A model generated the notes under the pieces. That model was given only the letters and a program-made list of their open reading frames with translations, searched no databases and was not told the origin of the DNA. Shown in pieces: positions 1 through 5,498 of a DNA stretch of 6,388 nucleotides (position 1 is the stretch's first letter; every line of letters begins with the position of its first letter). Made by a program: the position numbers and the translations under genes. The stretch is from contig WTKI01000062.1 in NCBI GenBank assembly GCA_011524425.1, positions 1 through 6,388 of the forward strand, read 5' to 3'. This DNA comes from Altererythrobacter sp. GTDB taxonomy: Bacteria > Pseudomonadota > Alphaproteobacteria > Sphingomonadales > Sphingomonadaceae.

Positions 1-251
1 GCGGCATCAACCCGGCCCATTTTGGAGGCTGCAGACTGAGCCAAAGCATGCACTTGCCCATGATCCGTAATATCACACAGGGCGTGATGCCCGCCGATAT
101 CATCAGCTAGCTCTGACAAGACATCCTCGTGGCGCCCTGCAACCATCACTTCTGCGCCCTCTGCGGCAAAGAGGCGCGCGGTCGCTTGACCCATATTGTC
201 TTTCGTCGCTGCGCCTAAAATGACTGCTTTTTTCCCTGCGAGCAGGCCCAT
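1..251 (-). CDS. Short-chain dehydrogenase/reductase (SDR), N-terminal part, cut by left edge
   Basis: The first 83 residues of an NAD(P)-dependent oxidoreductase with a Rossmann fold. Visible are a beta1 strand (KKAVILGAA), a glycine motif at residues 13-21 (GAATKDNMG), helix alphaB (ATARLFAAEGA), beta2 ending in VMVAGR (residues 35-40), and the CDIT segment at 59-62 that normally contacts adenine. The Arg-40 after beta2 suggests NADP(H) preference (inference). The glycine motif is two residues longer than the classical GxxxGxG and resembles divergent, enoyl-reductase-like SDRs. The catalytic Ser/Tyr/Lys lie outside the window, so substrate and activity cannot be judged. The start at 251 is chosen because GGAG lies six bases upstream. 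An in-frame ATG at 257 would abut the Shine-Dalgarno sequence. It is divergent from the SnoaL-like gene and may share control with it. Confidence 0.88.
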   Translation of the reverse strand, partial: MGLLAGKKAVILGAATKDNMGQATARLFAAEGAEVMVAGRHEDVLSELADDIGGHHALCDITDHGQVHALAQSAASKMGRVDA

Positions 252-257
252 GATCAT

Positions 258-261
258 CTCC
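258..261 (-). promoter_or_regulatory. Ribosome binding site of the SDR gene
   Basis: GGAG on the minus strand, six bases before the ATG at 251. It decides between two in-frame ATGs (251 and 257) in favour of 251, because 257 would leave no spacer. Confidence 0.7.
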
Positions 262-328
262 AATCCGATTTTTCTATACTAATTCTTATTCCAATTCAGC
301 GGCAGTCACCCTTCCCAAAAGTGTTCAT

Positions 329-353
329 TGATGCATCAGCCGCACGGGCTGAT
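329..353. promoter_or_regulatory. Overlapping palindrome and inverted repeat, possible operator or leader hairpin
   Basis: TGATGCATCA at 329-338 is a perfect 10-bp palindrome. Overlapping it, ATCAGCC (335-341) and GGCTGAT (347-353) form a perfect 7-bp inverted repeat with a 5-base loop. The second half ends about 17 bases before the AGGAGA of the SnoaL-like gene. As DNA it could bind a dimeric repressor. As RNA it could fold into a short hairpin, but there is no T-run after it, so it is not a typical terminator. Function is inferred. Confidence 0.4.
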
Positions 354-370
354 AGGCAAGTGAAAGGTAG

Positions 371-376
371 AGGAGA
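371..376 (+). promoter_or_regulatory. Ribosome binding site of the SnoaL-like gene
   Basis: AGGAGA, five bases before the ATG at 382. It is strong and well spaced, and supports this start. Confidence 0.75.
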
Positions 377-381
377 TTTCA

Positions 382-810
382 ATGTTCACTGGCCCTTGTG
401 ATGACAGACAGGCAATTGCCGAGCTTAACGGGACCTACGCTGACGGTGTGGTGCTCAAAGATGCCAGCATATGGGGAACGGTTTGGGCGCAAGACGCCAC
501 GTGGGATTTTTTCGGCAACCTGTTCAAAGGAAGGGATGCTATCGTTGGGTTTTGGGAGCAAGCGATGAGCGGCATTGAGACCGTCAGCTTTCACTGCGTC
601 CCTTGCATGATAAACATCACCGGTGACACCGCGACTAGCCGCGTGCAAACGCAAGAGATCCTGAACATGAAAGATGGTGTGACACGCGTGGTTGGCGGTC
701 TTTATGAAGACCGGCTGGCTAAGATTGACGGAGCCTGGCAATTCACGCACCGCAAGTTCGGCATAGTGGCAGAATATAATCCACCAGCAACAACCCAAGA
801 CGGAGAGTAA
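382..810 (+). CDS. SnoaL-like / NTF2-fold protein
   Basis: A 142-residue protein with the layout of a SnoaL_4-type cone (NTF2-like) domain over most of its length. It has an N-terminal helix (RQAIAELNGTYADGV, residues 9-23), the loop DATWDFFGNLFKGRDAI (38-54) with the usual GR-x-I step, and later strands carrying HCVPCMINI (71-79), TSRVQTQEI (85-93) and the closing DGAWQFTHRKF (116-126). Members include ketosteroid-isomerase-like enzymes, polyketide cyclases and dehydratases, hydroxylase small subunits and non-enzymatic binders, so the reaction cannot be named. There is no signal peptide, so it is probably cytoplasmic. It is the first gene of a two-gene unit: its stop at 808-810 is two bases before the next start, and the next ribosome site lies inside its last codons. 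Divergence from an SDR suggests a role in the same catabolic or detoxifying route (inference). Confidence 0.87.
   Translation: MFTGPCDDRQAIAELNGTYADGVVLKDASIWGTVWAQDATWDFFGNLFKGRDAIVGFWEQAMSGIETVSFHCVPCMINITGDTATSRVQTQEILNMKDGVTRVVGGLYEDRLAKIDGAWQFTHRKFGIVAEYNPPATTQDGE
802..807 (+). promoter_or_regulatory. Ribosome binding site supporting a GTG start
   Basis: GGAGAG within the last two sense codons of the SnoaL-like gene, five bases before GTG at 813. Its position supports GTG as the real start of the ABM-like gene, and the arrangement suggests translational coupling. Confidence 0.7.
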
Positions 811-812
811 GC

Positions 813-1154
813 GTGGCTAAAATTGTCATTTCCGCTCAGATTGAGCTCGATCCCGCGAAACGGGAAGAGGCGCTGCGCACCGCTCAGAAATGGATTGACG
901 GCGCACTCTCGCAAGATGGCTGCATTCACTATGACTGGAGTGCAGACTTAAACGATCCAGCGCGAGTTAATGTGTTTGAAGAATGGGAAAGCGAAGCTGC
1001 GCTCGCCAATCACTTCGCTAACAAGGAATATGCAGGCATGCTCGCGCATATGGGAAGCTATGGCATCATTAATGCCGTAAGCCGCAAATACCGTGTAGAC
1101 GCAGAAGGACCGGTTTATGGTGAAGATGGCAAGCCCACAGCCGACTTTGGCTAA
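813..1154 (+). CDS. Antibiotic biosynthesis monooxygenase (ABM)-domain protein
   Basis: A 113-residue protein with one dimeric alpha+beta (ferredoxin-like) ABM domain. Visible are strand 1 (KIVISAQIELD, residues 3-13), a helix (AKREEALRTAQKWIDGAL, 15-32), the CIHYDWSADL strand (37-46), VNVFEEWESEAALANHF (52-68), which is the family's characteristic F-x-E-x-W segment followed by a helix with His-67, and a final strand near 87-96. The family includes cofactor-independent quinol/anthrone oxygenases such as YgiN and ActVA-Orf6, as well as haem-degrading relatives, and many members are uncharacterised. The haem-degradation signature is not evident. It starts with GTG two bases after the SnoaL-like stop and is surely co-transcribed with it. 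The C-terminal 15 residues (GPVYGEDGKPTADFG) are a polar tail beyond the domain. The exact substrate is unknown. Confidence 0.86.
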   Translation: MAKIVISAQIELDPAKREEALRTAQKWIDGALSQDGCIHYDWSADLNDPARVNVFEEWESEAALANHFANKEYAGMLAHMGSYGIINAVSRKYRVDAEGPVYGEDGKPTADFG

Positions 1155-1177
1155 GACCTTAGGCCTGCCACTTCACT

Positions 1178-2179
1178 TCACAATTTCAGCATCTGCTTGC
1201 CGCGGTTCTTGCCGACGAAAAGGCGCTTAAGCGTCTCTGGGGCATTTTCAAAGCCTTCCTGGATGTCTTCCTGATAGCGCAGGCTGCCTTCCTGAACAAA
1301 GCCTTCGAGCCGCTTACGGATTGCGGGAAACTCTGCCGCCCAATCCAGAACGATGAAACCTGCCATAGTCGCGCGGCGAAATATCAGGTTGAAGTAATTG
1401 CCCGGACCGGTCGGTGTTCCGCCGGATTCATACCGGCTGATCCCGCCGCACACGACAACGCGCGCACCAGTCGCAATATTGGCCAGCATATCGTCAAGGA
1501 TCTTGCCGCCGACATTGTCGAAAATCACATCGACCCCGCGAGGACAATTCTCGCGGATTTGCCCTTTGACATTGTCCGCCTTGTAATCGATCGCCGCATC
1601 ATAACCAGCTTCGTCTACAAGCCACTTGCATTTGTCTGGTCCGCCAGCGATTCCCACCACTCGGCACCCGGCGATCTTTGCGAGCTGGCCGACAACAGAG
1701 CCGGTCGCGCCTGCAGCACCTGAAACCAAGACAGTGTCGCCTGCGACCGGTTTGCCGACCTTGAAGAGCCCGCAATATGCAGTGACACCTGTCGTGCCGA
1801 GCACAGACAGCACAGCTGTAGGAGACAATTCGGTATCAACCTTGGTCAGATCTTTGCCATCGGTTACCAGATGCTCTGTCCACCCTGTCGTGCCGAAAAC
1901 CAGATCACCTTTTTGAAAGCGGCCTCCATTGCTTTCGATCACTTCACAGATACCACTGCCACGCATGACATCGCCAATATTCATTGGCGCCACATAGTCC
2001 GCGATATTTTCCATCCAGCCTTTCTGAGCCGGGTCAAATCCGAGGAAACGGGTTTGCAAAAGCATTTCCCCCGCTCCTGGATCAGGCAGCTGGGTTTCCA
2101 CCAGTTTGAAATCACCGTCCTCGATCCCGCGGCCACGCGGGTGTCCGTTTAACAACCATTGACGAGTGGTGGTAGGCAT
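1178..2179 (-). CDS. Zinc-independent medium-chain NADP-dependent oxidoreductase, PTGR/CurA type (MDR-1)
   Basis: A 333-residue reductase of the leukotriene B4 dehydrogenase/prostaglandin reductase/CurA group, which typically reduces the double bond of alpha,beta-unsaturated ketones or aldehydes with NADPH. The N-terminal GroES-like domain carries GFDPAQKGWM (47-56). GVTAY at 131-135 holds the family's active-site-region Tyr. The Rossmann motif is SGAAGATGSVVGQLAK (153-168), and GGPDKC (179-184) ends beta2, where the Lys is expected to grip the NADP 2'-phosphate. FDNVGG is at 220-225. The zinc ligands of alcohol dehydrogenases are absent. The start at 2179 is preferred over an upstream in-frame ATG at 2299: it has GGAG six bases before it, and MPTTTRQWLL is where family proteins begin. 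It converges with the ABM gene (23-base gap) and diverges from the Mo-enzyme operon, and it is a paralogue of the gene at 4488. Confidence 0.92.
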   Translation of the reverse strand: MPTTTRQWLLNGHPRGRGIEDGDFKLVETQLPDPGAGEMLLQTRFLGFDPAQKGWMENIADYVAPMNIGDVMRGSGICEVIESNGGRFQKGDLVFGTTGWTEHLVTDGKDLTKVDTELSPTAVLSVLGTTGVTAYCGLFKVGKPVAGDTVLVSGAAGATGSVVGQLAKIAGCRVVGIAGGPDKCKWLVDEAGYDAAIDYKADNVKGQIRENCPRGVDVIFDNVGGKILDDMLANIATGARVVVCGGISRYESGGTPTGPGNYFNLIFRRATMAGFIVLDWAAEFPAIRKRLEGFVQEGSLRYQEDIQEGFENAPETLKRLFVGKNRGKQMLKL

Positions 2180-2185
2180 AGCGAA

Positions 2186-2189
2186 CTCC
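2186..2189 (-). promoter_or_regulatory. Ribosome binding site that sets the MDR-1 start
   Basis: GGAG on the minus strand, six bases before the ATG at 2179. The longer alternative start at 2299 would add 40 residues with no counterpart in MDR-2 and would consume almost the whole divergent promoter region. Confidence 0.72.
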
Positions 2190-2251
2190 GTTTGGTCCAG
2201 ATCAAGTGACATGTCGAATTGGCCTAATGCGGTTGCGCGGGCTCGATCACT

Positions 2252-2269
2252 ACGGACAAAAGTGTCAGT
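2252..2269. promoter_or_regulatory. Candidate operator, 18-bp imperfect palindrome
   Basis: Half-sites ACGGACA (2252-2258) and TGTCAGT (2263-2269) are separated by AAAG. Six of seven positions pair, the exception being the third base. Length and layout fit the site of a dimeric repressor such as a TetR-family protein. It lies 49 bases before the Mo-enzyme start and 72 bases before the MDR-1 start, so one bound dimer could control both directions. No regulator gene is visible in the window. Confidence 0.42.
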
Positions 2270-2306
2270 CGCCCGAAAATATCGGTCTGATATCTTCATC
2301 GCCTAG

Positions 2307-2312
2307 AAGGAG
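2307..2312 (+). promoter_or_regulatory. Ribosome binding site of the Mo enzyme
   Basis: AAGGAG, six bases before ATG 2319. It is embedded in GAAGGAGACAAT (2306-2317), which recurs exactly before the second reductase gene (4476-4487). Confidence 0.8.
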
Positions 2313-2318
2313 ACAATC

Positions 2319-4463
2319 ATGAGCGTTGAGACGCACAAGACCTATTGCCGCTTCTGCCATGCGAATTGCGCAATGCTGGTGGATATTGAAGACGGAAAGG
2401 TAAAGGCTGTCCGCGGTGATCCGGAAGATCCCGAATATGGCGGTTATACGTGCAAGAAGGGCCGCGAACTTCCTGATTCTCACAATTCAGACGATCGCTT
2501 GCATTACAGTCTGGTGCGCGACGCAAATGGCGAATTTCAGCAAACCGCTATGACCGATGCGCTGAGCCACGTTTCCTCAGAATTGCGCCGCATAATCGAT
2601 AAATATGGCCCTGATAGCGTAGCGGTCTTCATGGGATCGGGCGGTTATCAGAATTCATCTGCTTGGGCGGTGAGCCATAGCTTTACACAAGCGATAGGCA
2701 GCAAGCACTTTTTCACTTCTGTTACGCTGGACCAACCAGCAAAGGTTTTCACCACCGAACGCTACGGCAAATGGGAAGGCGGATCGAACAATTTCTCTAA
2801 CGCAGATGTTGCGCTGTTTGTAGGCAACAATCCGATTGTCTCCCACTACTCACCTGTTGGAGGTGTGCCGCCATTCAGCCCATCAAAGCGGATAAGAGAC
2901 CGCAAGAAAGATGGGTTAAAGCTGATTGTTGCTGACCCTCGATTGGCTGAGATTGGCCAACTTGCGGACATCTACTTGCCCGTAAAGCCGGGCGAAGATC
3001 CTGCACTTCTCGCAGGCATGCTCAATGTCATTATCAATGAAGAGCTTTATGACCGCAATTTCGTATCAGCGCATGTCGACGGCTTTGAAGAGCTGGCTGA
3101 AGCGGTGCAAGCGTTCACACCTGAAGTGGCCTCGGAAAGAGCTGGAGTGCAAGCGGATCAGCTCATCGCTGCAGCACGTATGTTTGCAGGTGGGTCCAAG
3201 GGATGCGCTGTTACCGGCACTGGTCCTGAAATGGCAGGTAATGGAACGCTAACGGAATATCTTGTTACTTGCCTCAACACAGTCTGCGCGCGCTTTAATC
3301 AGGAAGGCGAAAAATGCGGCGTGCCCGGCGTGTTTACGATCCAGATGGGAAAGAAGCGCGCTCAAGTTGCCCCGCCTTCTCCAATGTTCGGCGTTGAAGG
3401 GATGGCAAAGTCACGGTTCCGCGGCTTGGGCCAGCTGTTGATGGAAATGCCTTGCAATGTCATGGCCGACGAGATTCTCACACCTGGCGAAGGCCAGATC
3501 AGAGCGTTGATTTCTGTCGGAGGAAATCCAGAGGTCGGGTTCCCCAATCAGCTAAAAATGCGCCGCGCACTCGATGACCTTGAACTGTTTGTTCAAATCG
3601 ATCCGTGGATGAGTGCCAGTGCAAAACGCGCGGATGTGGTGCTTGCTCCTAGCCAATGCCTAGAGCGCGAAGATATCACTAATCTGTCCGAATGGTGGCA
3701 TGAAACCGCCTATGCGCGTTACACGGAAGCGCTGGCTCAACCGCCAGGCGATGTGATCGATGAATACCAGATGTTCTGGCATCTGGCGAAGAACCTCGGC
3801 GTTCAGCTTACCCTGGCTGGTGGTGATGTACCGATGGATGGCGATACCCCTCCCTCCAAGGAAACGGTTCTAGACCTGATGGTAGCTGGCAGCTTGGTTG
3901 CCCCGAGCCAGGTTCGCAAGGACGTGCAGGCCAATGGCGGCGCAGCAGTAGTCTACGAAGACAAGCATCCAATCATTGAAGCAAGCGATACTGAAGACCA
4001 TTACCGTTTCCAGCTAGCCGCAGGGGACATGCCCAAGCAGTTGGAGAAATATGGCGCAGACGAAGCGAAGGCAGCCGGATTTGATTTCCGCCTGATCTCA
4101 CGCCGATCAAAAGGCCGCTTCAATTCAATTGGCCAACCGCTTAAGAACCTCGGCAAGAAGGTTACTACCAACCCGGCCTATATCCATCCCGAGGACATGC
4201 AGGCGCAAGGGATCGCAGATGGTGACATCATCGAGATTTCCAGCGCGCACGCTTCCATTCATGGCGTTGCTAAGGGGAGCGACCGCGTCAGGCGCGGGAT
4301 CGTTTCCATGGCACACGCTTTTGGTGACAGCGAGGCTGGCAAGCACAATGTCCGGGAAATGGGCGGCTCAACCAATAGGTTGACCAGCGATGAAGTGGAT
4401 TTTGATCCGATCACTGGTCAAGCCTTGCAAAGTGCCATTCCAGTCAAGATCGCGGCAGCCTGA
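2319..4463 (+). CDS. Molybdopterin (bis-MGD) [4Fe-4S] oxidoreductase, formate dehydrogenase/nitrate reductase-like
   Basis: A 714-residue catalytic subunit of the DMSO-reductase superfamily, about the length of E. coli FdhF. The N-terminal [4Fe-4S] site is complete: Cys-10, Cys-13, Cys-17 and Cys-45 (C-x2-C-x3-C-x27-C), followed by Lys-47 in CKKG, matching the electron-relay lysine of FdhF. The MopB core follows, with FVGNNPIVSH (167-176), LKLIVADPR (200-208), VKPGEDPALLAGM (222-234), ISVGGNPEVGFPNQ (398-411) and RADVVLAPSQCLEREDITN (437-455). The C-terminal dinucleotide-binding domain is at about 588-705, including RRSKGRFNS and YIHPEDMQAQGIADGD. There is no Tat signal, so it is cytoplasmic. 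In the loop that normally supplies the metal ligand (DQPAKVFTTERYG, 139-150), alignment by eye with FdhF puts Phe-144 at the Cys/Sec position. No partner subunit is encoded nearby, and the substrate is unknown. It is the first gene of a four-gene operon. Confidence 0.93.
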   Translation: MSVETHKTYCRFCHANCAMLVDIEDGKVKAVRGDPEDPEYGGYTCKKGRELPDSHNSDDRLHYSLVRDANGEFQQTAMTDALSHVSSELRRIIDKYGPDSVAVFMGSGGYQNSSAWAVSHSFTQAIGSKHFFTSVTLDQPAKVFTTERYGKWEGGSNNFSNADVALFVGNNPIVSHYSPVGGVPPFSPSKRIRDRKKDGLKLIVADPRLAEIGQLADIYLPVKPGEDPALLAGMLNVIINEELYDRNFVSAHVDGFEELAEAVQAFTPEVASERAGVQADQLIAAARMFAGGSKGCAVTGTGPEMAGNGTLTEYLVTCLNTVCARFNQEGEKCGVPGVFTIQMGKKRAQVAPPSPMFGVEGMAKSRFRGLGQLLMEMPCNVMADEILTPGEGQIRALISVGGNPEVGFPNQLKMRRALDDLELFVQIDPWMSASAKRADVVLAPSQCLEREDITNLSEWWHETAYARYTEALAQPPGDVIDEYQMFWHLAKNLGVQLTLAGGDVPMDGDTPPSKETVLDLMVAGSLVAPSQVRKDVQANGGAAVVYEDKHPIIEASDTEDHYRFQLAAGDMPKQLEKYGADEAKAAGFDFRLISRRSKGRFNSIGQPLKNLGKKVTTNPAYIHPEDMQAQGIADGDIIEISSAHASIHGVAKGSDRVRRGIVSMAHAFGDSEAGKHNVREMGGSTNRLTSDEVDFDPITGQALQSAIPVKIAAA

Positions 4464-4476
4464 AGCTGCTCGCACG

Positions 4477-4482
4477 AAGGAG
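4477..4482 (+). promoter_or_regulatory. Ribosome binding site of the second reductase
   Basis: AAGGAG in the 24-base gap after the Mo-enzyme stop, five bases before ATG 4488. The 12 bases GAAGGAGACAAT are identical to those before the Mo enzyme. Confidence 0.8.
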
Positions 4483-4487
4483 ACAAT

Positions 4488-5498
4488 ATGCCAGACAACA
4501 GGCGCTTTCTGCTTCAGCGTCGGCCTGCCGGTACACCCGTCGAAGCCGACTTTGATCTGATCACCGAGCCTACGCCAGAACTCAAACCGGGTGAGTTTTT
4601 GATTCGCAATCACTACGCATCGCTCGATCCTGCAATGCGCGGGTGGATGGATGCTGAAGGCAATTACATGCCCCCCATTCCGCTCGGCGATCCTGTTCGA
4701 GCGACGACGATCGGCGTTGTCGAAGACAGCCAGGCCGAAGGCTTTGAAGCAGGTCAATGGGTCATGGGCCTCAATGCCCTCGAGGACTATTCAGTGGGCG
4801 TTGCGGGCGGCTTCACGCAACCCATCGATCCATCCATGGTCCCTAGCGTCACAAATTACCTGTCGCTCTTCGGAGCGGTCGGGATGACTGCATATTTCGG
4901 CTTTCTCGAAGTGTGCGAGCCAAACGAAGGGGAAACAGTTCTGGTCAGCGGCGCTGCTGGCGCGGTGGGGTCATTGGTCGGTCAACTGGCCAAGATCAAA
5001 GGTTGCCGCGCGGTCGGGATCGCAGGGGGTCCGGAGAAGTGTGCGCGTCTAACTGAAAAATACGGATTTGACGCTGCGATCGACTATAAAGGCAAGGACG
5101 AGGAGGCGCTCACCGCTGCTATCGCCGATGCGGCGCCCAATGGCGTCGATGTGATCTTTGAGAATGTCGGCGGAGCAATCCTGGATGCAGGATTGATGAA
5201 CCTTAATCTCTATGCGCGCGTCGGCCTTTGCGGTTTGATCAGCGAATACAACACCGATCCGCGCGGAGCGCGCAATCTGTGGCAGCTTATTGTCAAACGC
5301 GCTCAGATCCGCGGGTTGCTTGTGGCCGATTATGTCGAGCGCTTTGCTGAAGGCGGAGCGCAATTAGGGCAATGGGCCGCAGAAGGCAAAATCACCATCG
5401 ACGAGCACATTGATGAAGGCCTTGAAAACGCTTTTGACAGCTTCATGCGCCTATTTGCTGGCACTAACGATGGCAAGATGATCCTGAAGATCGCATGA
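4488..5498 (+). CDS. Zinc-independent medium-chain NADP-dependent oxidoreductase, PTGR/CurA type (MDR-2)
   Basis: A 336-residue reductase of the same family as MDR-1. It shows LDPAMRGWM (46-54) in the GroES-like domain, GMTAYFGFLEV (132-142), the Rossmann motif SGAAGAVGSLVGQLAK (154-169), GGPEKC (180-185) for NADP binding, FENVGG (224-229) and a C-terminal helix region ending RLFAGTNDGKMILKIA. The cofactor domain is close to that of MDR-1 (the stretch from LVSGAAGA to GGP.KC is nearly the same), while the substrate-facing parts differ. Examples are LNALEDYSVGV (94-104) in place of FGTTGWTEHLV and the region after residue 250. It probably reduces a C=C or C=O bond conjugated to a carbonyl (family knowledge), with unknown substrate. 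It lies 24 bases after the Mo enzyme and its stop overlaps the next start by four bases (ATGA), so it is a middle gene of the operon. Confidence 0.92.
   Translation: MPDNRRFLLQRRPAGTPVEADFDLITEPTPELKPGEFLIRNHYASLDPAMRGWMDAEGNYMPPIPLGDPVRATTIGVVEDSQAEGFEAGQWVMGLNALEDYSVGVAGGFTQPIDPSMVPSVTNYLSLFGAVGMTAYFGFLEVCEPNEGETVLVSGAAGAVGSLVGQLAKIKGCRAVGIAGGPEKCARLTEKYGFDAAIDYKGKDEEALTAAIADAAPNGVDVIFENVGGAILDAGLMNLNLYARVGLCGLISEYNTDPRGARNLWQLIVKRAQIRGLLVADYVERFAEGGAQLGQWAAEGKITIDEHIDEGLENAFDSFMRLFAGTNDGKMILKIA

Larger units (their letters stand above)
252..381. promoter_or_regulatory. Divergent intergenic region between the SDR and SnoaL-like genes
   Basis: A 130-base region that must carry the start signals for both the leftward SDR and the rightward SnoaL/ABM unit. 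The SDR-proximal half (about 265-300) is AT-rich and includes TATAGA on the minus strand (complement of 275-280), a possible -10, but no good -35 is placed 16-18 bases upstream. On the plus strand, TTGATG (328-333) lies 17 bases before GATAGG (351-356), a weak -35/-10 pair overlapping the palindromes. Neither promoter can be called with confidence from sequence alone. Confidence 0.4.
2180..2318. promoter_or_regulatory. Divergent intergenic region between MDR-1 and the Mo-enzyme operon
   Basis: This 139-base region must hold the promoters of both directions. It contains an 18-bp imperfect palindrome at 2252-2269 and the Mo-enzyme ribosome site at 2307-2312. No convincing -35/-10 pair is visible on either strand, as is common in alphaproteobacteria. 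The shared region suggests co-regulation of MDR-1 with the operon that holds its paralogue (inference). Confidence 0.5.

Noticed and set aside
379..798. 139-residue open frame on the minus strand
   Set aside because: It lies fully antisense to the SnoaL-like gene, which has a good ribosome site and a recognisable fold. The antisense translation shows no family features.
1151..1166. Possible terminator between the convergent ABM and MDR-1 genes (CTAAG...CTTAG, AGGCCT)
   Set aside because: The stem would have only a two-base loop and no T-run follows on either strand, so it is not a credible intrinsic terminator.
1871..2152. Plus-strand open frames opposite MDR-1 (also 1626-1916)
   Set aside because: Antisense to a clear reductase gene. 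They are Pro/Ser/Thr-rich translations typical of the complementary strand of a coding region.
2319..4463. Naming the Mo enzyme a formate dehydrogenase or nitrate reductase
   Set aside because: The expected metal-ligand Cys/Sec is not seen and no partner subunits are present, so a specific substrate is not supported.
4464..4487. Possible separate promoter for MDR-2 in the gap after the Mo enzyme
   Set aside because: The gap is only 24 bases and is taken up by the ribosome site. Nothing promoter-like is seen, so it is treated as one operon.
4368..4757. 129-residue minus-strand open frame across the Mo-enzyme/MDR-2 junction
   Set aside because: It is antisense to two confidently identified genes, has no recognisable motifs, and would run through their junction and ribosome site.
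5049..5363. 104-residue minus-strand open frame
   Set aside because: A shadow of the MDR-2 reading frame, with no domain features.
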